From: Anaerosalibacter massiliensis
GTDB taxonomy: Bacteria > Bacillota > Clostridia > Tissierellales > Sporanaerobacteraceae
Assembly (NCBI GenBank): GCA_000751555.1
Contig: CCEZ01000074.1
Coordinates: 112,890 to 176,889 of the forward strand
Reading direction: 5' to 3'
Length of the DNA: 64,000 nucleotides
Part shown: positions 27,405 through 36,431 of the stretch, one piece after another
How the letters are laid out: each line of letters starts with the position of its first letter
Numbering within the stretch: position 1 is the first letter of the stretch
Program-made: the position numbers and the translations under genes
The notes under the pieces: model-generated
The model's database searches: none
What the model saw: only the letters and a program-made list of their open reading frames with translations
Told to the model about the DNA's origin: nothing

Positions 27405-28163
27405 CTAACTATTAATTAGATCTTCCATATTGTAGAGTCCACTTTCTTTGTTATATAGAAATTTAGCGGCTTTAATTGCTCCTTGTGCAAATATTTTTTT
27501 AGATGATGCACTGTGGCTTATCTCTATAACTTCATCACATCCAGCAAAAATTACTGTATGCTCTCCTACTATGGTGCCCCCTCTTATTGCATGTATTCCT
27601 ATTTCATCTTTTTTTCTCTTGTCAGTTTTTGTATCTCTTCCATATATATATTTTTTGGAGTTATCTAATTCTTTGTTTATTTCATTTGCAATCATATAGG
27701 CTGTACCACTTGGAGCATCAATTTTTTTATTATGATGTTTTTCGATTATTTCAATATCAAAAGAATCTTCCAGTACTGGGGAAATACTTTTTACCATAGA
27801 TATTAAAACATTTATACCTAATGACATATTGGCAGAATAGAATATAGGGATTATTTTTGAAGCTTCTTTGATTTTTTCTATATCATCAGGGCTAAGTCCA
27901 GTAGTTCCTATAACTATAGGGATATTTTTTTCTATTCCATATTCTAATAGGTTGAGTAAAGAACTAGGATGAGAGAAATCTATTATTATATCAATATTTT
28001 CATTACAATGATGTATATTATTATATATTTTAAAATTACTATTATTATCTAGTGCATTTTTATCTACACCAGCTTTTAATTCCATTTCACTATCCTTTTT
28101 AATTTCTTCAGACACTACTTTTCCCATTTGACCATGACATCCGTTTATAAGGACTTTAATCAT
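27405..28163 (-). CDS. dapB: 4-hydroxy-tetrahydrodipicolinate reductase
   Basis: 252 aa. Reduces hydroxy-tetrahydrodipicolinate with NAD(P)H in lysine/diaminopimelate synthesis. NAD loop VLINGCHGQMGKVV at the N-terminus; DFSHPSSL and VIGTTGLS follow. The catalytic/substrate motif EIIEKHHNKKIDAPSGTA (about 142-159) has the conserved His-His and Lys. Last gene of a three-gene operon, 12 bp after dapA. In a spore former the product also feeds dipicolinate formation. Confidence 0.96.
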   Translation of the reverse strand: MIKVLINGCHGQMGKVVSEEIKKDSEMELKAGVDKNALDNNSNFKIYNNIHHCNENIDIIIDFSHPSSLLNLLEYGIEKNIPIVIGTTGLSPDDIEKIKEASKIIPIFYSANMSLGINVLISMVKSISPVLEDSFDIEIIEKHHNKKIDAPSGTAYMIANEINKELDNSKKYIYGRDTKTDKRKKDEIGIHAIRGGTIVGEHTVIFAGCDEVIEISHSASSKKIFAQGAIKAAKFLYNKESGLYNMEDLINS

Positions 28164-28175
28164 ATGTCTACCTCC

Positions 28176-29054
28176 TTATACTAATCCATAGGATTTTATT
28201 TCATTTACTAATATTTCATGATTTTTAGATTCCATAGTTGTAAGCGGAAGTCTTGCAGGACCTACATTCATACCAAGGTAGTTCATAGCTTCTTTTACTG
28301 GAATAGGATTAACTTCTATAAACAATGAATCAATTAGAGGTTTCATTTTTAGCTGCAATTCCCTAGATTTATCTATATCACCTTCAAGATAAGAATATAC
28401 CATCTGATGGGTATCTCTTGGAATAATATTTGCTACTACTGATATAACTCCAACTCCACCTAAAGAAAGAAGAGGTACTACCATATCATCATTTCCAGAA
28501 TAAATATCAAAGTTATCCTTGCAAAGTCTGGCAACTTCTGCTACTTGAGCAATATTTCCGCTAGCTTCTTTTACACCACGGATATTAGGATGTTTAGATA
28601 ATTTTTCTAAAGTTTTAGGTAAAATATTAAGTCCAGTTCTTCCTGGTACATTATATACAATAATAGGAATATTTACGCTGTCCGCTATAGTTAAATAATG
28701 TTCTACAAGGCCTTTTTGAGTAGTTTTATTATAATATGGTGTTACAATTAAAAGACTATCAGCACCAACTTTTTCTGCATACTTACTAAGCTCTATTGAG
28801 CTTTTTGTATCATTACCTCCTGTTCCCGCTATTACAGGTATACGCTTATTTACTTTTTCTACCGCAAATTTAATAACTTCTTTTTTCTCTTCATTAGATA
28901 AAGTAGCAGATTCTCCGGTAGTACCACATATAACTATAGCATCTGTTTTTTCGCTGATATGCCATTCAAGAAGTTCTCCTAACTTTTCGTAGTTTACCTC
29001 TTCACCCTTAAATGGTGTTACTATAGCAACACCTGAACCCTTAAAAATACTCAT
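28176..29054 (-). CDS. dapA: 4-hydroxy-tetrahydrodipicolinate synthase
   Basis: 292 aa, standard length. Class I aldolase condensing pyruvate with aspartate semialdehyde. Start [10 protein letters not shown], the [10 protein letters not shown] motif (about 44-53), catalytic Tyr in [11 protein letters not shown] (about 132-142) and Schiff-base Lys in [10 protein letters not shown] (about 158-167) are all visible. Between asd and dapB, with gaps of 11 and 12 bp. Confidence 0.97.
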   Translation of the reverse strand: MSIFKGSGVAIVTPFKGEEVNYEKLGELLEWHISEKTDAIVICGTTGESATLSNEEKKEVIKFAVEKVNKRIPVIAGTGGNDTKSSIELSKYAEKVGADSLLIVTPYYNKTTQKGLVEHYLTIADSVNIPIIVYNVPGRTGLNILPKTLEKLSKHPNIRGVKEASGNIAQVAEVARLCKDNFDIYSGNDDMVVPLLSLGGVGVISVVANIIPRDTHQMVYSYLEGDIDKSRELQLKMKPLIDSLFIEVNPIPVKEAMNYLGMNVGPARLPLTTMESKNHEILVNEIKSYGLV

Positions 29055-29065
29055 TATAAAACCTC

Positions 29066-30064
29066 CTATATTTTATTCTTATTAATTAAAAGCTCAGCTA
29101 TTTGGATAGTATTTGTAGCTGCTCCTTTTCTTGTATTGTCAGCGACTATCCATATATTAATACCATTTTTAACACTGAAATCCCTTCTTATTCTGCCTAC
29201 ATATACCTCATCTTTTCCTTTTACATTTATAGGCATAGGATAATTATTTTTTTGTATATCATCAAATACTACGATGCCTTTATAATTTCTTAAAATATCA
29301 TATACATTTTCTAATTCAAAATTATTTTCAAATTCAATATTAGCAGATACACAGTGTCCAAAATACACAGGGACTCTTACTGTAGTAGAAGTTATCCTTA
29401 TATTTTGATCATTTAATATTTTTTTAGTTTCTTCAATCATTTTTATTTCTTCTTTTGTATAACCATTGTCTGTAAACTCATCTATATGAGGCAAACAGTT
29501 AAATGCAATGGGATGAGGATAATTTTTAGGATCTAAATATTTTAAACCATTATCTAAATCTTCCATGCCAGCTACTCCAGAACCAGATACTGCTTGATAG
29601 GTTGAAAATATAACTCTTTTTATTTTAAAGGCTTCATGAAGTGGCTTTAGTGGCACTACAGATTGAATTGTGGAACAATTAGGATTAGCAATTATGCCAT
29701 TATGCCATTCTATATCTTGAGGATTTACTTCAGGAACTACTAAAGGTACTTCTCTATCCATTCTCCATGCACTACTATTATCAACTACAGTGATACCTTT
29801 TTTCTTAGCTATAGGAGCAAATTTTTTACTAATATTTCCTCCTGCAGAGAAAAGTAAAAGGTCTATAGGTTTGTCAAAAGAGTTTTCTGTTAATTCTTCT
29901 ACTTTATACTCTTCTTTTTTAAATACTATTTTTTTACCATTTGATTTACTAGATGCAAATAGATAAAGATTCTTAACAGGAAAGTTTCTTTCTTCCATTA
30001 TACGAAGGAAATTTCTTCCCACCATTCCAGTTGCACCGACTATTCCTACATTTAATTTTTCCAT
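29066..30064 (-). CDS. asd: Aspartate-semialdehyde dehydrogenase
   Basis: 332 aa. Makes aspartate semialdehyde from aspartyl phosphate for lysine, threonine and methionine. NADP loop [15 protein letters not shown], active-site Cys in ANPNCSTIQ (about 127-135), and catalytic His within [16 protein letters not shown] (about 248-262). First gene of the asd-dapA-dapB operon, divergent from the CPBP protease gene. No lysine riboswitch is recognisable in the 130-bp divergent gap. Confidence 0.97.
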   Translation of the reverse strand: MEKLNVGIVGATGMVGRNFLRIMEERNFPVKNLYLFASSKSNGKKIVFKKEEYKVEELTENSFDKPIDLLLFSAGGNISKKFAPIAKKKGITVVDNSSAWRMDREVPLVVPEVNPQDIEWHNGIIANPNCSTIQSVVPLKPLHEAFKIKRVIFSTYQAVSGSGVAGMEDLDNGLKYLDPKNYPHPIAFNCLPHIDEFTDNGYTKEEIKMIEETKKILNDQNIRITSTTVRVPVYFGHCVSANIEFENNFELENVYDILRNYKGIVVFDDIQKNNYPMPINVKGKDEVYVGRIRRDFSVKNGINIWIVADNTRKGAATNTIQIAELLINKNKI

Positions 30065-30195
30065 ATTTTCACCTCAGATTTTATTAATATATTATATTAT
30101 ACTATATTATATTTGTTTCTGTGTGATTAGAACAATCTATTTGATTTGATGCAAGAAAAAAGATACAATTAAGTAAAAGAGTTTAGGAGGTAAAT

Positions 30196-31107
30196 ATGGA
30201 TAGAAAAAGAGAAAAAGTTAGTATTTTAGAAGCAAATATTCTTTATTTAATTCTAGGAATTTTATTAATATTCTTAGGGGGTTTTGTACAATCAAAAGAA
30301 ATATATACTGGTCTATTAATTACCCAGTATATAATAATTTTTCTTCCAACAGTATTGTATTTAAAAGTAAAGGGATATAGTCTAAAGAAAGTTCTTAAAT
30401 TAAATAAAATTTCTATAAAGCAAATAGCACTTGTACCGCTAATAGTTATTTTTGCATATCCAGTAGGGGCATTCTTAAATTATATATTTATTCTTTTACT
30501 AAGCAGTTTTATAGAAATAAAACCATTACCTATACCTATACCCGAAAGTTCACCAGAGTTTATTTTAGGCTTGATAGTTATATCTTTATCACCAGGAATA
30601 TGTGAAGAGATATTGTTTAGAGGTATGATAATGTCTTCATATGATAAATTAGGAAAGAAAAAGGCAATAATTATATCCTCTATATTATTTGGAGTATATC
30701 ATTTTAATCTTCAAAATCTTTTAGGGCCTATTTTTTTAGGAATTGTATTTGGACTTATAGTATATAAAACAGATTCTATTTATTCTTCTATGATTGGCCA
30801 TGGGTTTAACAATGCTATTGCATTAGCTATTGGATATTTCTTATTAGAAAAAGCAGATAATATACCTACTGAAGCCATTGATATGCCAACTGATTTTTTC
30901 ACTAATATTTTAGCCATAATTGTTGGACTTGTATTTTCCATTATTTGTGGAACTATATCATATAAATTATATAAGGCATTACCTGAAAGTGAAAAGGAAG
31001 CAGAGGAAGTTTTAGAGGAGCATAATTCTACAATATTAGATTATATGCCACTGCTAGGTATATCATTACTTTTTATATTCTATAATTATATACTTTTCTT
31101 TAAATAG
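30196..31107 (+). CDS. CPBP-family intramembrane metalloprotease
   Basis: 303 aa with about eight hydrophobic segments. The CPBP (CaaX protease/bacteriocin-processing, Abi) motifs are present: EEILFRG (about residues 136-142), FGVYHFN (about 170-176) and HGFNNAIA (about 206-213), which together form the membrane-embedded metal site. Physiological substrate unknown; homologues act in prenyl-protein processing, peptide maturation or immunity. RBS GGAGG precedes ATG. Lies upstream of the spore protein gene with a 56-bp gap. Confidence 0.88.
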   Translation: MDRKREKVSILEANILYLILGILLIFLGGFVQSKEIYTGLLITQYIIIFLPTVLYLKVKGYSLKKVLKLNKISIKQIALVPLIVIFAYPVGAFLNYIFILLLSSFIEIKPLPIPIPESSPEFILGLIVISLSPGICEEILFRGMIMSSYDKLGKKKAIIISSILFGVYHFNLQNLLGPIFLGIVFGLIVYKTDSIYSSMIGHGFNNAIALAIGYFLLEKADNIPTEAIDMPTDFFTNILAIIVGLVFSIICGTISYKLYKALPESEKEAEEVLEEHNSTILDYMPLLGISLLFIFYNYILFFK

Positions 31108-31129
31108 ATAATAATGGAATAAAAAAAAT

Positions 31130-31158
31130 CTTCCCTACCATACTAAATAGGGGAGGGG
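31130..31158 (+). promoter_or_regulatory. Hairpin covering the SASP ribosome-binding site
   Basis: CTTCCCTA (31130-31137) can pair with TAGGGGAG (31148-31155; one G-U pair). The right arm overlaps the GGGGAGGGG Shine-Dalgarno of the SASP gene, 6 nt before ATG. It could restrict translation outside sporulation; this is inference from pairing only. Confidence 0.4.
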
Positions 31159-31163
31159 TTTAA

Positions 31164-31364
31164 ATGTCAAAAAAGAAGAAAAAAATAGAAACATTAGAAG
31201 ATAAGCTTAAATATGAAATAGCTAATGAATTAGGTCTTATGGAAAAGATAGAAGAGGTAGGTTGGGGAGGACTTACAGCCAAGGAGTCTGGAAGAATAGG
31301 AGGACTTATTACTGTAAAGAAAAGAGAAATGTTAAAGAAGAATACTTTAAAAAATAAAAAATAA
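31164..31364 (+). CDS. Alpha/beta-type small acid-soluble spore protein
   Basis: 66-aa DNA-binding spore protein. The germination-protease site and first helix KYEIANELGLMEKIEEVGWG and the second conserved block LTAKESGRIGGLITVKKREM match the alpha/beta SASP family. SASPs coat and protect DNA in dormant spores and supply amino acids at germination. Its presence shows that the organism belongs to a spore-forming lineage. Expression is expected in the forespore under sigma-G; I did not identify a clear sigma-G promoter. Confidence 0.9.
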   Translation: MSKKKKKIETLEDKLKYEIANELGLMEKIEEVGWGGLTAKESGRIGGLITVKKREMLKKNTLKNKK

Positions 31365-31401
31365 TATAGTGAAATTTTAAAATAAATAGGGGGAATTGTT
31401 A

Positions 31402-32145
31402 ATGGATATGGACAAGATTAAAAAGGCAAGTGAATTAATAGAAGAATCTTCTAAAACTATGGTATTGACAGGAGCAGGAATTTCCACAGAAAGTGGAATA
31501 CCAGATTTTAGAAGTCCAGGTACAGGGCTTTGGGAAAATGTAGATCCTATGGAGCTCTTATCGACTTCAGTCCTATACAATAATCCAGAAAAATTTTATG
31601 ATAAAGGTTATAAAATGCTTTTAAATATGACAGATGCAGAGCCAAATAGAGCTCATTTCGCTTTAGCAGAAATGGAAAAGAGAGGTTTTATAAAAGGCAT
31701 AATAACTCAAAATATAGATAATCTACATCATAAAGCTGGTTCAAAGTATATTTTAGAGGTCCATGGAAACACAAGGGAAGCTAGCTGTATGAATTGTGGA
31801 AATACAGTACCATTAGATGTAGTAACGGAGAAAGTTAATAATGGGCAAATACCTCCAAAGTGTGACAGGTGTCAAGGAATATTAAGACCAGATGTAATAT
31901 TTTTTGGCGATATGCTTCCTGAAGATTTTAATATAGCTTCTAATGAAGTAAGTAGTAGTGATTTACTTATAGTAGTAGGTTCCAGCTTAGCAGTGTCTCC
32001 AGTTAATTATTTGCCACAAATGGCTAAAAATCTAATTATTATAAATAAAGGTACTTCTGTAATGGATCACTATAGTGATGTACTTCTAAATGGCTCAGCT
32101 GGAGATATATTAGAGTCAATATTAGAAAACTTATTAGGGGAATAG
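31402..32145 (+). CDS. cobB: NAD-dependent protein deacetylase (sirtuin)
   Basis: 247 aa. Removes acyl groups from lysines, using NAD. Motifs: TGAGISTESGIPDFRSPGTG (about 21-40), ITQNIDNLHHKAGS with catalytic His in EVHGNTREASC, a Zn site of four Cys (SCMNCGN, PPKCDRCQG), and VVGSSLAVSPV. Among the possible starts TTG 31396, ATG 31402 and ATG 31408, 31402 has the best spacing to TAGGGGGAA. The methyltransferase gene starts 3 nt after its stop. Confidence 0.94.
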   Translation: MDMDKIKKASELIEESSKTMVLTGAGISTESGIPDFRSPGTGLWENVDPMELLSTSVLYNNPEKFYDKGYKMLLNMTDAEPNRAHFALAEMEKRGFIKGIITQNIDNLHHKAGSKYILEVHGNTREASCMNCGNTVPLDVVTEKVNNGQIPPKCDRCQGILRPDVIFFGDMLPEDFNIASNEVSSSDLLIVVGSSLAVSPVNYLPQMAKNLIIINKGTSVMDHYSDVLLNGSAGDILESILENLLGE

Positions 32146-32148
32146 AAT

Positions 32149-32889
32149 ATGAGTTGTTATAGTGAGTTTGCTATGTATTATGATGAACTTATGGATGATG
32201 TAGATTATGAAAGTTGGTTTTTATATATTAAGGAGATATTTAAAAGATTCTCTGTAGATCCTAAAGAAATATTGGAAATGGCTTCTGGTACTGGAAGTTT
32301 AACTTATTATTTATGTAAAGAAGGATATAGTGTGACTGGTTTTGATAGATCAGAAGAAATGCTTTCCATAGCCTATAATAAGCTTTTGCAATTTAAAAAT
32401 GTACATTTATTAAAACAAGATATGGTAGACTTTAATATAGGTAAGAAGTTTGATAGTATACTATGCATATGTGATAGTATCAACTATATTACTGATGAAT
32501 TGGAGCTTTTGCAGATATTTAAAAATGTATATGATCATTTAAAAGATAATGGCATATTTATATTTGACATCAACTCTTATTATAAATTGAGTCAGATTAT
32601 AGGAAATAATATTTTTATTGAAGATAGGGAAAATATATATTATGTATGGGAAAACTATTTTGATAAGAATAGTAAATTAACTCAATTTAATTTAAACTTT
32701 TTTATTAAGGCCAGTGAGGAAGGGTATATAAGATTTGATGAAGAACATATAGAGAGGGCCTATAATATTAAAGAGATAGAGGATCTTTTAAGAAAATCAG
32801 GATTCAATAAAATAACAATATATGATGCATTTACATTTAATAAACCTAATAAAAATAGTGAAAGAATTAATTTTATAGTGAAAAAATAG
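32149..32889 (+). CDS. Class I SAM-dependent methyltransferase
   Basis: 246 aa. Rossmann methyltransferase: start YSEFAMYYDELMDDVDYESW is typical of a widespread Firmicute group, motif I is LEMASGTGSLTYYLC (about 42-56), followed by VTGFDRSEEMLSIA and the acceptor-region DSILCICDSINYI. The substrate is not predictable. Translationally close to the sirtuin gene (3-nt gap), so probably one operon. Confidence 0.85.
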   Translation: MSCYSEFAMYYDELMDDVDYESWFLYIKEIFKRFSVDPKEILEMASGTGSLTYYLCKEGYSVTGFDRSEEMLSIAYNKLLQFKNVHLLKQDMVDFNIGKKFDSILCICDSINYITDELELLQIFKNVYDHLKDNGIFIFDINSYYKLSQIIGNNIFIEDRENIYYVWENYFDKNSKLTQFNLNFFIKASEEGYIRFDEEHIERAYNIKEIEDLLRKSGFNKITIYDAFTFNKPNKNSERINFIVKK

Positions 32890-32934
32890 TTTGATATTTA
32901 TATGAATAATTAGATATTTTTAAGAGAATACTAT

Positions 32935-32963
32935 TTGACAACGGTATTTAACTGTGATAATAT
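32935..32963 (+). promoter_or_regulatory. Sigma-A promoter of the cold-shock gene
   Basis: TTGACA (32935-32940), 17-nt spacer, TAATAT (32958-32963). It leaves a roughly 60-nt untranslated leader before the csp start, as is usual for cold-shock genes. Confidence 0.8.
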
Positions 32964-33029
32964 TAGGGAAAGTAGAGGGTATTACATACTCATCTATATT
33001 AAATTAGTTGTATTGGAGGAATGTTTTAA

Positions 33030-33230
33030 ATGGTTAATGGAACAGTAAAGTGGTTTAATGCTACAAAAGGTTATGGTTTTATTTCCACTGAAGATGGTGA
33101 AGATGTTTTCGTACATTATTCAGCAATTGAAGAAGATGGATTCAAAACTTTAGAAGAAGGACAACAAGTTGAATTTGAAATAGTTGAAGGTGAAAAAGGT
33201 CCTCAAGCTACAAACGTTAAAAAACTATAA
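33030..33230 (+). CDS. csp: Cold-shock protein (CspA/CspB family)
   Basis: 66-aa single cold-shock domain. Nucleic-acid-binding motifs RNP1 (KGYGFIS, about 13-19) and RNP2 (DVFVHYS, about 24-30) are intact. Acts as an RNA chaperone. RBS GGAGGA lies about 10 nt before ATG. Monocistronic: own promoter upstream and a terminator hairpin at 33268-33289. Confidence 0.97.
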   Translation: MVNGTVKWFNATKGYGFISTEDGEDVFVHYSAIEEDGFKTLEEGQQVEFEIVEGEKGPQATNVKKL

Positions 33231-33267
33231 TTGAATACAATGATTTTTTAATAAATTGTAGCAAGCT

Positions 33268-33292
33268 AGCCCCTAATAGTGTAGGGGCTTTA
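33268..33292 (+). terminator. Terminator after csp
   Basis: 8-bp perfect stem AGCCCCTA / TAGGGGCT with an ATAGTG loop, followed by TTAAAT. Confidence 0.75.
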
Positions 33293-33327
33293 AATATCTC
33301 TAGAACAATATAGAAAAGGAGTTAGCT

Positions 33328-34197
33328 ATGAAGGATTATGTTATTAGAGCTATAGATGAAAAAGGAAGTATAAGGATATTTATTGCCAATACTACTAATT
33401 TAGTAGAAGAAGCAAGAAGCATCCATAAAACAATGCCTACAGGAACAGCTGCATTGGGGAGAACTTTAACAGCCGCTAGTATTATGGGAAGAATGATGAA
33501 AGGTGATAACGATTCTATATCTATTCAAATTCGTGGTGATGGACCTATTGGGAATGTAGTAGCTTCATCTAATTCAAAAGGTGAAGTTAGGGGTTATGTG
33601 GGAAATCCTATGGTAGATTTGCCATTGAAGAATAATGGAAAATTAGATGTAGGTAGAGCAATAGGAAGAAATGGAAGAGTTATTGTAATAAAGGATTTTG
33701 GACTTAAAGAACCTTATATTGGACAGTCAAATATAGTTTCAGGAGAAATAGCAGAAGATTTAACTTATTATTTTGCACATTCTGAACAGCAGCCTTCGGC
33801 AGTTAATTTAGGAGTATTAGTGGATAAAGATTTATCTGTGAAAGCTTCAGGAGGATATATTGTTCAATTGCTCCCAGATGCATCAGATGAAGATATTGAT
33901 ATATTAGAAGAATCTATAAAAAATTCAGAACCTATATCTACATTGATAGATAAAGGTTTTACACCAGAGGATATCCTTAAAGAAGTATTTGGAAAGTTTA
34001 ATATGAGCATTCTTAAAAAAGAGGAAGTAGAATTTAAATGCAACTGTTCAAGAGATAGAATAGAAAAAGCTCTTAAAAGTTTAGGAGAAAAAGAAATTAA
34101 AGATATTATAGAAGAGGATGGAAAGGCAGAGATTGTATGCCATTTCTGTAATAAAAAATATAATTTCTCAAAAAAAGATCTAGAATCTTTAATTTAG
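33328..34197 (+). CDS. hslO: Redox-regulated chaperone Hsp33
   Basis: 289 aa. Holdase switched on by oxidation and heat. N-terminal domain start YVIRAIDEKGSIRIFIANTTNLVEEA; the C-terminal zinc switch has CxC (CNCS, about 239-242) and CxxC (CHFCNKKY, about 272-279). Complete for the family. Next on the plus strand is the tRNA cluster. Confidence 0.96.
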   Translation: MKDYVIRAIDEKGSIRIFIANTTNLVEEARSIHKTMPTGTAALGRTLTAASIMGRMMKGDNDSISIQIRGDGPIGNVVASSNSKGEVRGYVGNPMVDLPLKNNGKLDVGRAIGRNGRVIVIKDFGLKEPYIGQSNIVSGEIAEDLTYYFAHSEQQPSAVNLGVLVDKDLSVKASGGYIVQLLPDASDEDIDILEESIKNSEPISTLIDKGFTPEDILKEVFGKFNMSILKKEEVEFKCNCSRDRIEKALKSLGEKEIKDIIEEDGKAEIVCHFCNKKYNFSKKDLESLI

Positions 34198-34247
34198 GTA
34201 TTGACTTTATTTAATTAGTAATGTATACTATCAATTGTGGCTAAGTT

Positions 34248-34323
34248 GCCCAGATAGCTCAGTCGGTAGAGCAGGGGACTGAAAATCCCCGTGTCGGTGG
34301 TTCGATTCCGCCTCTGGGCACCA
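34248..34323 (+). tRNA. tRNA-Phe (GAA)
   Basis: 76 nt with encoded CCA. Acceptor GCCCAGA / TCTGGGC, D arm GCTCAGTCGGTAGAGC, anticodon stem GGGGA/TCCCC with GAA in ACTGAAAAT, T arm GGTGGTTCGATTCCGCC. Confidence 0.97.
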
Positions 34324-34340
34324 TTATTTCTAAATGATGT

Positions 34341-34415
34341 GCGGAAGTGGCTCAGTGGTAGAGCATCGCCTTGCCAAGGCGAGGGCCGCGGGTTCGAATC
34401 CCGTCTTCCGCTCCA
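34341..34415 (+). tRNA. tRNA-Gly (GCC)
   Basis: 75 nt with encoded CCA. Acceptor GCGGAAG / CTTCCGC, D arm GCTCAGTGGTAGAGC, anticodon GCC in CTTGCCAAG, T arm GCGGGTTCGAATCCCGT. Confidence 0.97.
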
Positions 34416-34425
34416 GATTAGATAT

Positions 34426-34450
34426 GGCGGCATAGCCAAGTGGTAAGGCA
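34426..34450 (+). pseudogene. 5' fragment of tRNA-Cys
   Basis: 25 nt identical to the first 25 nt of the intact tRNA-Cys at 34550 (acceptor 5' strand through the D arm). After position 34450 the sequence diverges and holds two small hairpins (CAAAACG...CGTTTTG near 34463, and AGTTC-TTTA-GAACT at 34505-34518) before the intact copy. It cannot fold as a tRNA. Confidence 0.85.
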
Positions 34451-34549
34451 TAAGTAGAGAACCAAAACGTGTTTTTCGTTTTGTGTGAATCACTTAGTTG
34501 AAAAAGTTCTTTAGAACTACTGTTTTAAAGTAATAATTAAATTGAATAT

Positions 34550-34623
<74 letters not shown>

Positions 34624-34624
34624 T

Positions 34625-34660
34625 AAAAAACCTTCTATAAAAAAATAGAAGGTTTTTTAT
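34625..34660 (+). terminator. Terminator of the tRNA cluster
   Basis: AAAAAACCTTCTA / TAGAAGGTTTTTT stem (34625-34637 with 34646-34658), with the T run forming part of the right arm. Confidence 0.85.
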
Positions 34661-34676
34661 TTAAGGAGGAGTTTAG

Positions 34677-35423
34677 ATGACAAAAGAAAATCCATTCATA
34701 CCATATAGAAAGGGCAATTTAGTTATTATAGATGGTAGAGTAAATGAAAATATAGTTAATTTTTTAGAAAGAATGGGTATAATGGCTATAAAAACTATTA
34801 AATGTGAAGAAGTTCATGAATCAATATCTTATCATCCTGATATTGTAATGCATCCCATAAATTATAATACTTTAATTGTAGCACCAAATGTTTTTAAATA
34901 TTATGAAGAAAAGCTTTCTAGAACGGGTATACATCTTATAAAGGGTGAAAAGATCTTATCAAAGGACTATCCAGAAGATATTGCATATAATGTAGGAAGA
35001 GTCTATGGTTATGGAGTACATAATTTAAAATATACAGATGAAAAACTTCTTTTTTATTTAAAAAAAGAAGGAATAGATTTGATTCATGTAAATCAAGGAT
35101 ATACAAAATGCTCTATGGCAATTGTAGATGAAACAGCAATTATTACTTCTGACTACCCTATGTATAAAAAAATGATGGATTATGGTATTGACACATTGTT
35201 AATTAAACCAGGATATATAGACTTGGAAGGGTTTAATTATGGATTTATAGGAGGTTGTTTTGGAAATTTATCCAATAAAGATATATTTATTTCAGGAAAA
35301 TTAAGTAAACATCCTGACGAGGAGAGAATTTATAGTTTTTTTAAAAAATACAAAAAAAACCTAATTTTTTTAAGCGATGAAAAAATTATTGATATTGGTA
35401 CAATAATTAGTTTATATTGTTAA
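34677..35423 (+). CDS. Conserved hypothetical protein (DUF6873-like)
   Basis: 248 aa, soluble, no signal peptide. The pattern VHESISYHPDIVMHPINYNTLIVAPN, then HVNQGYTKCSMAIVDETAIITSD and GFIGGCFGNLSN resembles a family of uncharacterised clostridial proteins that I associate with DUF6873 and a possible amidinotransferase (GME) fold. Conserved His, Asp and Cys residues in those blocks (HPD, KCS) would suit a hydrolase or transferase, but no activity is known to me. Strong RBS AAGGAGGAG. Possibly one unit with ytxC downstream (80-bp gap). Confidence 0.6.
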   Translation: MTKENPFIPYRKGNLVIIDGRVNENIVNFLERMGIMAIKTIKCEEVHESISYHPDIVMHPINYNTLIVAPNVFKYYEEKLSRTGIHLIKGEKILSKDYPEDIAYNVGRVYGYGVHNLKYTDEKLLFYLKKEGIDLIHVNQGYTKCSMAIVDETAIITSDYPMYKKMMDYGIDTLLIKPGYIDLEGFNYGFIGGCFGNLSNKDIFISGKLSKHPDEERIYSFFKKYKKNLIFLSDEKIIDIGTIISLYC

Positions 35424-35503
35424 TATTGTAACTTTATTAAGAGTATATACTTATGTCAAAAACGTATACTACTAGTATTGTAAGAAAGAGAGGAGGGTTA
35501 TAA

Positions 35504-36340
35504 TTGTTATCTATTGGATTAAAAGAGAATAAAGTTCATATAGAAGATATAGTTAATAATTATGATTTTGGAGAAAATATTGAAATTAAAGAAGAAAAAA
35601 TTAATGATAGATTTTTTCTGAAATTTTATAATGAGTATAAAGATGAAAATTTTTATAATAACTTATCTATATTTATAACTGAAATAATTATTGAATACTA
35701 TTTAAAAGATATGATATTAAAAGAAGTTTTTATGAATTATATTAATTTTAATAGGGAAGAAAAAATTGAAATTGTTCAGTTAGCTTATAAAAATTTATAT
35801 AGTGAAGAGGGCATTACAAAGGAGAGAGAGTTAATCTTTAAAGAAGTATATGATTATATATCTGTTACTAACATGATGCTAATAGATGGTTTTGTAAGCT
35901 TTAGGTTGAAGTCTATGGATGAAATGATAAACCAAATTATAAAAAGAAGCATAGATGAGTTTTCAGCTGTTAAGGAATACAGGGAATTTATAAATATACT
36001 TCAGTATTTTGTAGATATTCAAGAACCTAAAATTGATTTGGTAAATGTGCTTATAGAAAATGGAGAATATAAATTATATGATAAGGATAATAATAAAATA
36101 GATGGCGATTTTTTAAAAGATATTATTAATGAATTGTCAGAAGATGGAATCAATAAAGAAGATATTTTAATAAGTTCTTTGATTACGATAGCACCAAAGC
36201 ATATAATTATTCATGTAACTGAAGAACATAAGAATGATGAAATAGTAGATATAATCCAAAATGTATTTATGGAAAATGTTGATTTTTGTAAAGGATGTGA
36301 ATTATGTAATATAACAGTTCCTCTCAATAAGAAAAAGTAA
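35504..36340 (+). CDS. ytxC: YtxC-like sporulation protein
   Basis: 278 aa. Matches the YtxC-like family in its features: mostly helical N-terminal two thirds with FREEKIEIVQLAYKNL-type segments, then a mixed C-terminal domain ending NVDFCKGCELCNITV with a Cys cluster. In Bacillus subtilis ytxC also lies close to thrS, which agrees with the order here (ytxC-hisS-thrS). Function unknown. TTG start supported by GAGGAGGG about 9 nt upstream. Confidence 0.7.
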   Translation: MLSIGLKENKVHIEDIVNNYDFGENIEIKEEKINDRFFLKFYNEYKDENFYNNLSIFITEIIIEYYLKDMILKEVFMNYINFNREEKIEIVQLAYKNLYSEEGITKERELIFKEVYDYISVTNMMLIDGFVSFRLKSMDEMINQIIKRSIDEFSAVKEYREFINILQYFVDIQEPKIDLVNVLIENGEYKLYDKDNNKIDGDFLKDIINELSEDGINKEDILISSLITIAPKHIIIHVTEEHKNDEIVDIIQNVFMENVDFCKGCELCNITVPLNKKK

Positions 36341-36431
36341 ATAAAATTAGAATTTCACTTATATGCTTTGAAAGATTCAAAAAAAATGATATTATAAATA
36401 TTAGTATAATAGATGTTTAGGGGGGAATACA

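Noticed and set aside
34215..34493. 92-aa minus-strand ORF across the tRNA cluster
   Set aside because: It is the antisense of three tRNA regions; such translations are a well-known artefact.
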